Source: Anaerolineales bacterium UBA1429 (GTDB lineage Bacteria > Chloroflexota > Anaerolineae > UBA1429). Taken from it: a DNA stretch of 11,283 nucleotides. Of this stretch, positions 1 to 7,218 are shown in pieces (the first letter of the stretch is position 1; every line of letters starts with the position of its first letter). The notes beneath the pieces were generated by a model that saw only the letters and a program-made list of their open reading frames with translations, was not told where the DNA came from and did not search any database. Made by a program: the position numbers and the translations under genes. The stretch is taken from positions 1,822-13,104 of the forward strand of contig DCTX01000066.1 in the NCBI GenBank assembly GCA_002329325.1, in the 5' to 3' direction.

Positions 1-291
1 AGCGAGCTGGGCAGCTTTATCCCCGATCGCGAGGCGCCCACGCCCTCGGATACGGCCTACCACACCCTGCTGCAAGACAAGCTGGGCGATGTGTTGACCA
101 CCCTCTCGCCGCGCGAGGCGCGCATTCTGCAGCTTCGCTTCGGCCTGCACGACGGGCGCAGCTATACGCTGGAAGAGGTGGGGCGCAAGTTCGGCCTCAC
201 CCGCGAGCGCATCCGCCAGATCGAGCACGAGGCGCTGGACCGGCTGCGCCATCCGAGCCGCAGCCGCCAACTGCGCGACTATATGATCTAG
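1..291 (+). CDS. rpoD: Housekeeping sigma-70 factor, C-terminal fragment (region 4)
   Basis: The reading frame is open from base 1 and ends at TAG 289-291, so 96 C-terminal residues are visible and the 5' part lies outside the window. The protein directs RNA polymerase to promoters. Region 4 binds the -35 element and the beta flap. Visible motifs are LSPREARILQLRFGL (region 4.1) and TLEEVGRKFGLTRERIRQIE, the region 4.2 helix-turn-helix. They are followed by ALDRLRHPSRSRQLRDYM, the typical end of primary sigma factors. The RERIRQIE and LRHPSR signatures point to the RpoD/SigA group rather than to an ECF factor. A primary sigma or a close group 2 paralogue cannot be separated without the N-terminus. 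A GTG at 91 lies inside the frame but would cut region 4 and is not a credible start. The next gene, purA, has its own promoter, so co-transcription is unlikely. Confidence 0.93.
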   Translation, partial: SELGSFIPDREAPTPSDTAYHTLLQDKLGDVLTTLSPREARILQLRFGLHDGRSYTLEEVGRKFGLTRERIRQIEHEALDRLRHPSRSRQLRDYMI

Positions 292-300
292 CTACCTTGA

Positions 301-330
301 CCTGGGGGCGGGCGCGAGCCTGCCCCCAGG
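301..330 (+). terminator. GNRA-capped hairpin after the sigma factor gene
   Basis: A 13-bp stem pairs 301-313 with 318-330, with one G-U pair (310/321), and is closed by a GCGA tetraloop (314-317) of the GNRA class. It starts 9 bases after the sigma stop codon. No T-run follows (the next bases are ggcatcgcgc), so it is not a textbook intrinsic terminator. It could be a weak or factor-assisted terminator, or a 3' end stabiliser. The pairing is read directly; the role is inferred. Confidence 0.6.
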
Positions 331-372
331 GGCATCGCGCGGCCGATCTTCGTTTGTGCTTGCCCGCTCTCC

Positions 373-401
373 TTGCTGCTACCCACAACCTATGCTATAC
401 T
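373..401 (+). promoter_or_regulatory. Extended -10 sigma-70 promoter for purA
   Basis: TGCTATACT at 393-401 is an extended -10 element (TGn plus TATACT). A partial -35, TTGCTG at 373-378, lies 17 bp upstream. Transcription would start near A408, giving a leader of about 163 nt before purA. This is the best promoter in the sigma-purA gap and sits in locally AT-richer sequence. A second TGATATACT at 458-466 lacks a good -35. Confidence 0.65.
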
Positions 402-435
402 GAGCGCAGTAACGGAATCATGCTGCTCAGACAGT

Positions 436-491
436 GGCGTCTCCCCCGAGTACCGGATGATATACTTCGGCGCTCACCTGTGGGAGACGCC
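436..491 (+). promoter_or_regulatory. Two-part stem-loop in the purA leader; possible attenuator or operator
   Basis: A perfect 10-bp inverted repeat pairs 436-445 (ggcgtctccc) with 482-491 (gggagacgcc). Directly continuous on the 5' side, 446-452 pairs with 463-470, with T466 bulged, leaving a 10-nt loop. An 11-nt segment (471-481) is bulged on the 3' side only. The 3' arm is followed by tcttcgttattg, which is T-rich for this genome, so a termination hairpin is conceivable. The repeat is also centred exactly on the second TATACT (461-466), so a DNA operator is an alternative. I could not match it to the purine, PRPP, ZTP or THF riboswitch cores. Pairing is seen; function is inferred. Confidence 0.5.
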
Positions 492-526
492 TCTTCGTTA
501 TTGACCGACCCAAAGCACGCGACCAC

Positions 527-552
527 GGCCGCGACCCCCGGGGGTGGCGGCC
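527..552 (+). repeat. Near-perfect GC palindrome next to the purA ribosome binding site
   Basis: A 26-base inverted repeat has two 13-base arms that match except for one G/G mismatch (533/546). It ends 8 bases before the AGGAGG at 561-566. As RNA it would fold into a very stable stem immediately upstream of the purA ribosome binding site. It might modulate translation or take part in an alternative fold with the upstream leader stem. No T-run follows, so it is not an intrinsic terminator. It may simply reflect local GC richness. Confidence 0.45.
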
Positions 553-570
553 CCTGGCCCAGGAGGAAGG

Positions 571-1857
571 ATGCCGGTTACCATCGTGTTGGGCGCCCAA
601 TGGGGCGATGAAGGCAAGGGCAAGATCGTGGACCATCTGGCGGAACGGGCCGCCATGGTCGTTCGCTACCAGGGAGGGACCAACGCCGGGCATACCATTG
701 TCCTGGGCGATACCACCCTCAAGCTGCACCAGGTGCCCTCTGGCATCACCCGCCCCGAGGTGGCCGCCGTGCTGGCGCATGGCATGGTCATCACCCCGCC
801 CGACCTGGTGGAGGAGCTCGAGATGCTACGCAGCATGGGCATCTCGACGGACAACCTGCACATCAGCGCCAATGCGCACCTGGTGATGCCCTATCACCTG
901 GAGCTGGACGGCCTGCAGGAAAAGCGGCGCGGCGCCAGGGCCCTGGGCACCACCAAGCGCGGCATCGGTCCGGCCTATGCCGACAAGTACATGCGGCGCG
1001 GGCTGCGCATGCAGGATCTGCTGGATCGCGCCCGTTTTGCCGAGCGCGTCGAGGGCGCTCTGGAGAGCGTCAACGCCGAGCTGCGGGGCGTCTACGGGCA
1101 CCCCGGGTTCACCGTCGAGGAGATCGTCTCGGCCTATGATCCCGCGCGCGAGGCCCTGGCCCGCTATGTGACCGATACCACCCGCCTGATCCGCGAGTAC
1201 GTGGCCGCCGGCAAGAACGTCATGCTGGAGGGCGCCCAGGCCACCATGCTGGATATCGACTATGGGACCTATCCCTTTGTCACCTCCTCTTCGCCCACGG
1301 CGGGCGGGGCCTGCCAGGGGTCGGGCATCAGCCCCCTGGATGTGGACGAGATCATCGGCGTGGTCAAGGCGTACACCTCACGGGTCGGCACGGGACCCTT
1401 CCCCACCGAGCTTTCGGACGAGGTGGGCGACTGGATCGTGACCCAGGGGAACGAATACGGCACGACCACGGGGCGCCGGCGGCGCTGCGGCTGGCTCGAC
1501 ATGGTCAGCCTGCGCTACTCGGCCCGGGTCAACGGCTACACCGGCATCGCGATCACCCGCCTGGACGTGCTGAGCGGGCTGAACGAGGTGAGCATCTGCA
1601 CCGGCTACCGGCTCCCCGATGGCACACTCACCGACGAATACCCCGTGGACACCGATCTGCTGGATCACGTGACGGCAGAGTACGAGACGCTGCCCGGCTG
1701 GGAGGACGACATTCACGCGGCGCGCACCCTGGAGGAACTGCCCGAAACGGCCCAGGCCTACTGTAGGCGGGTCGCCGAGCTGCTGGGGGTGCCGGTCGCC
1801 TTGGTCTCTGTAGGCGCAGAGCGCCAGGATCTGGTAGCTCTGCGATGGCCAATCTAG
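571..1857 (+). CDS. purA: Adenylosuccinate synthase
   Basis: This cytoplasmic enzyme joins IMP and aspartate using GTP to give adenylosuccinate, the first step of the AMP branch. PurB then converts that product to AMP. The start at ATG 571 is chosen because AGGAGGAAGG (561-570) precedes it and the protein then begins directly with the family N-terminus. It gives 428 aa, the normal bacterial length. Visible motifs are QWGDEGKGK (residues 10-18, catalytic Asp13), GGTNAGHT (35-42, catalytic His41), GTTKRGIGPAYADK (IMP binding) and GAQATMLDIDYGTYPFVTSS (IMP/GTP site). The C-terminal half has GTTTGRRRRCGWLD, matching the usual GRPRRCGW segment. An upstream in-frame GTG at 544 would add nine residues lying on the hairpin and ribosome binding site, so it is rejected. 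It is the first gene of the cluster and has its own promoter and structured leader. Confidence 0.97.
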   Translation: MPVTIVLGAQWGDEGKGKIVDHLAERAAMVVRYQGGTNAGHTIVLGDTTLKLHQVPSGITRPEVAAVLAHGMVITPPDLVEELEMLRSMGISTDNLHISANAHLVMPYHLELDGLQEKRRGARALGTTKRGIGPAYADKYMRRGLRMQDLLDRARFAERVEGALESVNAELRGVYGHPGFTVEEIVSAYDPAREALARYVTDTTRLIREYVAAGKNVMLEGAQATMLDIDYGTYPFVTSSSPTAGGACQGSGISPLDVDEIIGVVKAYTSRVGTGPFPTELSDEVGDWIVTQGNEYGTTTGRRRRCGWLDMVSLRYSARVNGYTGIAITRLDVLSGLNEVSICTGYRLPDGTLTDEYPVDTDLLDHVTAEYETLPGWEDDIHAARTLEELPETAQAYCRRVAELLGVPVALVSVGAERQDLVALRWPI

Positions 1858-1869
1858 GGGTTCGCAAGC

Positions 1870-1892
1870 TGCCTGCTCACTCTGAGCAGGCA
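1870..1892 (+). terminator. Perfect hairpin between purA and guaB; possible partial terminator
   Basis: Bases 1870-1879 (tgcctgctca) pair perfectly with 1883-1892 (tgagcaggca) around a 3-nt loop. The tail is cctttgctttcg, with only short T-runs. It starts 13 bases after the purA stop and ends just ahead of the guaB ribosome binding site (ggaggagg, 1906-1913). It may act as a weak terminator or a processing site that sets purA against guaB expression, since no clear promoter for guaB is visible in the 60-bp gap. Confidence 0.5.
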
Positions 1893-1917
1893 CCTTTGCT
1901 TTCGTGGAGGAGGACGG

Positions 1918-3405
1918 ATGACGACCAACGAACAGAAATGGCCCGAAGCTCTCACCTTTGATGACGTTCTGCTCATTCCCGGGCGCTCGGAGATCCTGCC
2001 GGCTGACGTGGATGTCTCCGTAACCCTGACGCCGCGCATACGTTTGAGCGTGCCCATCCTTTCGGCAGCCATGGACACCGTCAGCGAGGCGCGCCTGGCC
2101 ATCGCCCTGGCGCGCGAGGGCGGCCTGGGCATCATCCACCGCAACTGCTCCATCGAGGAGCAGGTCACCGAGGTGGACAAGGTCAAGCGTTCCGAATCGG
2201 GCATGATCGTGGACCCCATCACGCTGCCGCCCACGGCTACCCTGGGCGACGCCAAGCAGATCATGTCCACCTATCACATCTCGGGCGTGCCCATCACCGA
2301 GGGCACCCGCCTCGTGGGCATCCTGACCAACCGGGACATCCGCTTCGCCGAGGATGACGCCCGCCCGGTGACCGAGTACATGACCTCGGAGAACCTGGTG
2401 GTGGCGCCCCTGGGCACCACGCTGGACGAGGCCCAGGATATCCTGCAGAAGCACCGCATCGAAAAGCTCCCCCTGGTGGACGATCACTTCAACCTCAAGG
2501 GCCTGATCACCGTCAAGGATATCCAGAAGAAGCGCGATTACCCCAACGCCGCCGTGGATGCGGGTGGACGGCTGCTGGTGGGCGCCGCCCTGGGCGTGGG
2601 CGATGAGATGATGACCCGCGCCGAGGCCCTGGTGCGCGCCGGCGCCGACCTGCTCTCGCTGGATACCTCCCACGGCCACAGCAGCATGGTGATCCGCGCC
2701 GCCTCGCGGCTCAAGGAGGCCTTCCCTGAGGTCTCGATCTCGGCGGGCAATGTGGTCACCGCCGAGGGCACCCGCGACCTGATCCGCGCCGGCGCCGAGA
2801 TCATCAAGGTGGGCGTGGGCGCCGCCTCGATCTGCACCACGCGCATTGTGGCGGGCGCGGGCATGCCCCAGCTCACCGCCATCATGGATTGCGCCGAAGT
2901 CGCCGCCGAGTTTGGCATCCCCATCGTCGCCGATGGCGGCATCCGCTATTCGGGCGACATCGTCAAGGCGTTGGCCGCCGGCGCCAGCGCCGTCATGCTA
3001 GGCAACCTGCTGGCGGGCGTGGACGAAAGCCCCGGCGAGCTGGTGATCTATGAGGGGCGACGCTTCAAGGAGTATCGCGGCATGGGCTCGGTGGGGGCCA
3101 TGCGCGCCGGATACGGCCGCGACCGCTATGCCACCGGCCAGCAGCGCATCGCGACGCGCAGCTCTGGCAAGCTGGTGCCGGAAGGGATCGAGGCGCGGGT
3201 GGCGTACCGCGGCAGCCTGAGCGAGGCGGTGTTCCAGCTCGTGGGAGGCCTGCGCTCTGGCATGGGCTATGTGGGGGCCAGCGACCTGGCCGACCTGCAC
3301 AAGCGGGCCAAGTTCGTGCGCATCACCAACGCCGGGTACATCGAGAGCCATCCCCATAGCGTGCTGGTGACCAAAGAGGCGCCCAACTACCAGTTTCAGC
3401 CCTGA
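1918..3405 (+). CDS. guaB: Inosine-5'-monophosphate dehydrogenase
   Basis: This enzyme oxidises IMP to XMP with NAD+, the rate-limiting step of the GMP branch. At 495 aa it has the standard bacterial length and domain order. The N-terminal barrel segment contains ALTFDDVLLIPGRS. A tandem CBS pair occupies about residues 95-205 and usually senses adenine and guanine nucleotides. The barrel then resumes with LDTSHGHSS (NAD site) and the catalytic loop SICTTR, with nucleophile Cys306. IVADGGIRYSGDIVKALAAG is the phosphate-binding region and YRGMGSVGAM follows it. ESHPHSVLVTKEAPNY is the canonical C-terminus. The residues before the catalytic serine read GVGAAS where most family members have G-x-GPGS, a mild deviation. 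The start at ATG 1918 follows ggaggagg (1906-1913). purL follows after 17 bp, so the two genes are very likely co-transcribed. Confidence 0.97.
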   Translation: MTTNEQKWPEALTFDDVLLIPGRSEILPADVDVSVTLTPRIRLSVPILSAAMDTVSEARLAIALAREGGLGIIHRNCSIEEQVTEVDKVKRSESGMIVDPITLPPTATLGDAKQIMSTYHISGVPITEGTRLVGILTNRDIRFAEDDARPVTEYMTSENLVVAPLGTTLDEAQDILQKHRIEKLPLVDDHFNLKGLITVKDIQKKRDYPNAAVDAGGRLLVGAALGVGDEMMTRAEALVRAGADLLSLDTSHGHSSMVIRAASRLKEAFPEVSISAGNVVTAEGTRDLIRAGAEIIKVGVGAASICTTRIVAGAGMPQLTAIMDCAEVAAEFGIPIVADGGIRYSGDIVKALAAGASAVMLGNLLAGVDESPGELVIYEGRRFKEYRGMGSVGAMRAGYGRDRYATGQQRIATRSSGKLVPEGIEARVAYRGSLSEAVFQLVGGLRSGMGYVGASDLADLHKRAKFVRITNAGYIESHPHSVLVTKEAPNYQFQP

Positions 3406-3422
3406 GGAAGCGTGAGGGAGCT

Positions 3423-6356
3423 GTGGAGACGATCTATCGCATCGAGGTCATTCCCCGCGCCGGGGAAACGCCGCCGGGCTTTCTGCTGGACGATATCCGC
3501 GCCCTGGGGATCCGGGGCGTGCGACGCGTCGAGCGCTCGGCCCTCTATTTCCTGCGGGGCGAGCTGACGCCGGAGCAGATACGTTTGCTGTGCGACGAGC
3601 TGCTGGCGGACCCGGTCACCCAACAGGCCGTGTGGGGCGCCGCCGAGGCGCCTGTGGGCACGCCCGAGGGCGCCGTGCGCGTGGAGGTGGGCCTGCTGCA
3701 GGGCGTCACCGATAGCGTGGCCGCCAACATCGTGGCGCGGGCGCGCCTGCTGGGCCTGCCCGAGCTGGCCGCCGCCAGCGCCGAGAGCTATCTGCTGTGG
3801 GGCGCTCTCTCGGACCAGGACGTGCGGGCCATCGCCGAGCGCCTGCTCTACAACGAGATCATCCAGTACTATCAGGTGGGCCAGCTCACGCCCCACGTGG
3901 GGTTCGAGGCGCCCCCTGCCGAGATCCGCGCCGAGACGGTGCCCCTCACGACCCTGGGCGATACGGCGCTCCTGGCCCTCTCCCGCGACCGGCTGCTCTC
4001 CCTGGACCTGGCCGAGATGCGCGCCATCCAGGAGTACTACCGACAGGAGGGCCGCGAGCCGACGGATGTGGAGCTGGAGAGCCTGGCCCAGACCTGGTCG
4101 GAGCACTGCGTCCACAAGACCTTTCGCGCCCAGGTGACCTACCGCGAGATCACGCCCGAGGGCGAGACGGTGGAAGAGATAGATGGCTTGCTGCGCACCT
4201 ACCTGCGGGCGGCCACCGAGGAGATCGCCGCTCCCTGGGTGCGCTCGGCCTTTGTGGACAACGCGGGCATCGTGGCCTTTGGCGATCACGAGCTCTCGTT
4301 CAAGGTGGAGACCCACAACCACCCCTCGGCGCTAGAGCCCTTTGGTGGCGCCAACACGGGCGTGGGCGGCGTGGTGCGCGATATCATGGGCGTCAGCGCC
4401 CGGCCCATCGCCAATACCGACGTGCTCTGCTTTGGCCCCCTGGACGCCGACCCCGCCACGCTGCCCGGCGGCGTGCTGCATCCCCGCCGCCTCTACAACG
4501 GCGTGGTGCACGGCATCGAGGACTATGGCAACAAGATGGGCATCCCCACCGTGAACGGGAGCATCTACTTTGACCCGGGCTATACGGGCAACCCGCTGGT
4601 GTATTGCGGCTGTGCTGGCATCGCCCCGGCAGGCGCCCACCCCCGGCAGGCGCTGCCGGGCGACCTGGTGGTGGTGATCGGCGGGCGCACGGGGCGGGAT
4701 GGCCTCCACGGCGCCACCTTTTCCTCCATCGAACTCAACGACACCACCGGCGAGACCTCGGGCGGGGCCGTCCAGATCGGCAACCCCATCACGGAGAAGA
4801 TGGCCCTGGATGCCCTGCTGGTGGCCCGCGACGAGGGGCTCTACCACGCCGTCACCGATTGCGGCGCGGGGGGGCTCTCCTCCGCCGTCAGCGAGATGGG
4901 CGAGGCGATCGGGGCCGCCGTGGCCCTGGAGCGGGTGCCCCTCAAGTACATGGGGCTGCAGCCCTGGGAGATCTGGGTCTCTGAGGCCCAGGAGCGCATG
5001 GTGCTCGCCGTGCCGCCGGAGAACGAGGCGCGCTTGCGGGCGATCTGCGAGGCCCGCTCCGTCGAGATGACGGTCATCGGCGCCTTTACCGGCGACCGGC
5101 GCCTGCGCCTCACCTATGCCGACCAGACGGTGGCCGATCTCGACATGGCCTTTCTGCACGGGGGCATCCCGCGCCGCAGGCTGGCGGCCGAGTGGGTGGC
5201 GCCGCCTATGGAGCAGGAGGCCCTGGATGCGCCCCTGGCGGGGGACGCCCTGGGCGAGCTCCTGCTGGAGATGCTCGCGCTGCCCAACGTGCGCAGCAAG
5301 GAAGACGTGATCCGCCGCTACGACCATGAGGTGCAGGGCGGCACCCTGGTCAAGCCCCTGGTGGGGGCCCGCGCCCACGGCCCCGGCGATGCCACGGTGA
5401 TCCGCCCGCTGGATACCCACGAGGCCTGGCAGGGCTTTGCCCTGGGGGCCGCCTTCAACCCGGCCTACGGCGCCGTGGATCCCTACGCCATGGCCGTATC
5501 GGCCATTGACGAGGCGGTGCGCAACGTGGTCTGCGTCGGGGCCGACCCGCAGCAGACCGCGATTCTGGACAACTTCTGCTGGGGCAACCCGGCCTATCCG
5601 GACCGGTTGGGGAGCCTGGTGCGGGCCCTCAAGGGCTGCTACGTCGGCGCCCTGCACTATGGCACGCCCTTCATCTCTGGCAAGGACTCGCTGAACAACG
5701 AGTACACCGATAGCGCCAGCGGCGCGCAGGTGGCCATCCCGCCCTCGCTGCTGATCTCGTCCCTGGGCATTGTGCCGGATGTGCGCCAGGCCTGCACCGC
5801 CGACCTCAAGCGGGCGGGCGACCGTCTCTACCTGCTGGGGCTGACGCGGCCCGAGCTGGGCGGCAGCCTGTACGCCCAGGCCCGCGGGCTGGCGGGGTGC
5901 CGGCCGCCCGGCCTGGCCGAGCAAGGGCCTGCCGCCGCCCGCGCCCTGCACGCGGCCATGCGCCAGGGGCTGGTGGCCGCCTGCCATGATTGCTCCGAAG
6001 GCGGCCTGGCCCTGGCCCTGGCGGAGATGGCCTTCTCCGGCGAGCTGGGCGCCAGCCTGTTCCTGGCCAATGCGCCCGCGCCCAACGGCCTGATCCCCCT
6101 GGACGACTGGCTGCTCTACGCCGAATCCAACGGGCGCTACCTGGTGGAGGTGGCCGAGGAGCATGCCGAGGCGTTCGAGGCCCTCACGGATGGGCTGCCC
6201 TGCGCCCAGGTGGGCAATGTCCTGGCAGCGCCCGATCTGGTGGTGCACAGCGCCGTGGACGACGAACTGCTCTTTGCCCTGCCCGTGGAGGCCCTGGAGC
6301 GGGCCTGGCGCGGCCACATTCTGGAAGATGACGACGACCAGGAGGGGGAGCGATGA
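3423..6356 (+). CDS. purL: FGAM synthase large subunit with fused tandem PurS-like N-terminal domain
   Basis: PurL converts FGAR, ATP and ammonia to FGAM; the ammonia comes from PurQ. The protein is 977 aa, longer than the roughly 740 aa of small PurL but lacking the glutaminase domain of the roughly 1,300-aa large form. Residues 1-75 and about 84-160 each resemble PurS (a beta-rich start, then helix ...LLADPVTQQ and ...LLYNEIIQYYQV). No separate purS is present. The catalytic part starts near residue 195. It shows TWSEHCVHKTFR (Ser226-Glu227-His228), KVETHNHPSALEPFGGANTG (from Lys294), NKMGIPTVNGSIYFDP, GRTGRDGLHGATFSS and, in the second half, HDCSEGGLALALAEMAFSGE. The start is GTG 3423, preceded by gaggga (3414-3419) and 17 bp after guaB. 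It overlaps purQ by ATGA, which fits translational coupling and stoichiometric assembly. Confidence 0.95.
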   Translation: METIYRIEVIPRAGETPPGFLLDDIRALGIRGVRRVERSALYFLRGELTPEQIRLLCDELLADPVTQQAVWGAAEAPVGTPEGAVRVEVGLLQGVTDSVAANIVARARLLGLPELAAASAESYLLWGALSDQDVRAIAERLLYNEIIQYYQVGQLTPHVGFEAPPAEIRAETVPLTTLGDTALLALSRDRLLSLDLAEMRAIQEYYRQEGREPTDVELESLAQTWSEHCVHKTFRAQVTYREITPEGETVEEIDGLLRTYLRAATEEIAAPWVRSAFVDNAGIVAFGDHELSFKVETHNHPSALEPFGGANTGVGGVVRDIMGVSARPIANTDVLCFGPLDADPATLPGGVLHPRRLYNGVVHGIEDYGNKMGIPTVNGSIYFDPGYTGNPLVYCGCAGIAPAGAHPRQALPGDLVVVIGGRTGRDGLHGATFSSIELNDTTGETSGGAVQIGNPITEKMALDALLVARDEGLYHAVTDCGAGGLSSAVSEMGEAIGAAVALERVPLKYMGLQPWEIWVSEAQERMVLAVPPENEARLRAICEARSVEMTVIGAFTGDRRLRLTYADQTVADLDMAFLHGGIPRRRLAAEWVAPPMEQEALDAPLAGDALGELLLEMLALPNVRSKEDVIRRYDHEVQGGTLVKPLVGARAHGPGDATVIRPLDTHEAWQGFALGAAFNPAYGAVDPYAMAVSAIDEAVRNVVCVGADPQQTAILDNFCWGNPAYPDRLGSLVRALKGCYVGALHYGTPFISGKDSLNNEYTDSASGAQVAIPPSLLISSLGIVPDVRQACTADLKRAGDRLYLLGLTRPELGGSLYAQARGLAGCRPPGLAEQGPAAARALHAAMRQGLVAACHDCSEGGLALALAEMAFSGELGASLFLANAPAPNGLIPLDDWLLYAESNGRYLVEVAEEHAEAFEALTDGLPCAQVGNVLAAPDLVVHSAVDDELLFALPVEALERAWRGHILEDDDDQEGER

Positions 6357-7171
6357 GCCAGCCGCGCATCCTGATCCTGCACGCCCCCGGCACCAACCGC
6401 GACCGCGAGGCGGCCCTGGCTTGCGAGGCGGCGGGCGGAGCGCCCGAGATCGTGCACATGAACAGCCTGAACGGCGGTCACCATCGCCTGGGCGATTATC
6501 AGATGCTGGTCATCCCCGGCGGTTTCTCCTACGGCGACGACCTGGGGGCCGGGCGCCTGTGGGCCAATGATCTCTATCACCGCTTCCGCCAGGAGCTGGA
6601 CGCCTTTGTGGCGGCGGGCAAGCCCGTGATGGGCATCTGCAACGGGTTCCAGGCGCTGGTCAAGGCGGGCTACCTGCCCGGCCCGGCGCCCCAGCAACGG
6701 GTGAGCTTGACGTTCAACCGGCGCGGCCATTTCGAGTGCCGCTGGGTGCGGCTGCGGGCCAGGGCAGAGAGCCCGTGCCTTTTCACCCGGGGGTTGGCGG
6801 AGGACATTCTCTGCCCGGTGGCCCACGGCGAGGGGCGGCTGGCCGTCCCCGATGAGGCGACGCGCCGGTCCCTCTGGCAGGGCGGCCTGGTGGCCCTGCA
6901 GTACGTGGCGCCCATGGACCCGGCCGAGATGGACCTGGCCGGTAGCGGGGTCGAGCTGCTGGAGGCGGCCCCCTATCCCTACAATCCCAACGGCTCGGTG
7001 GATGACATCGCGGGGCTGTGCAACGCCGCCGGCAACGTGTTCGGCCTGATGCCCCACCCGGAGGATCACATCACGCCCTATCAGCATCCACGCTGGACCC
7101 GGGGGGCGCAGGGCGGCCTGGGGCTGGCGCTCTTCGCCAACGGGGTGCGGGCGGCGGCCGGCTTTGCCTAG
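6353..7171 (+). CDS. purQ: FGAM synthase glutaminase subunit
   Basis: PurQ hydrolyses glutamine and channels ammonia to PurL. It is a class I (triad) glutamine amidotransferase of 272 aa, longer than the roughly 225-aa Bacillus-type PurQ. Visible elements are RILILHAPGTNRDREAA at the start, VIPGGFSYGDDLGAGRLWAN (oxyanion region), and GICNGFQALVKAG with nucleophile Cys96. GLMPHPEDHI supplies His235 and Glu237 of the triad. The extra length lies mainly in the middle section after residue 105 (LTFNRRGHFECRWVRL), which resembles the glutaminase domain of long PurL proteins. The ATG overlaps the purL stop (ATGA at 6353-6356) and ggagggggag lies just upstream inside purL. No other start is plausible. 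The overlap and the PurS-fused PurL next door argue for a two-subunit complex. Confidence 0.95.
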   Translation: MSQPRILILHAPGTNRDREAALACEAAGGAPEIVHMNSLNGGHHRLGDYQMLVIPGGFSYGDDLGAGRLWANDLYHRFRQELDAFVAAGKPVMGICNGFQALVKAGYLPGPAPQQRVSLTFNRRGHFECRWVRLRARAESPCLFTRGLAEDILCPVAHGEGRLAVPDEATRRSLWQGGLVALQYVAPMDPAEMDLAGSGVELLEAAPYPYNPNGSVDDIAGLCNAAGNVFGLMPHPEDHITPYQHPRWTRGAQGGLGLALFANGVRAAAGFA

Positions 7172-7218
7172 ATGGATGGCGTCGCGCCTCCCAAGCTATT
7201 CCGAGAGGTAGCAGCGGA

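Noticed and set aside
402..570. Known purine-linked riboswitch (purine, PRPP/ykkC, ZTP/pfl or THF) in the purA leader
   Set aside because: None of the conserved core sequences I remember for these classes is present, so only an unclassified structured leader is reported.
420..611. Small + strand frame starting in the purA leader and overlapping the purA start
   Set aside because: The upstream Shine-Dalgarno match is weak, the composition is odd and it has no family resemblance. It could be a leader peptide, but nothing positive supports translation.
1378..2679. 433-codon open frame on the - strand across the end of purA and start of guaB
   Set aside because: It spans two genuine genes and their intergenic hairpin, shows no domain, and is explained by GC-rich codon bias.
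4332..6317. 661-codon open frame on the - strand opposite purL
   Set aside because: It lies entirely opposite a well-conserved PurL coding region. Its translation is rich in Gly, His, Gln, Ala and Arg with no recognisable domain, typical of antisense frames in GC-rich genes.
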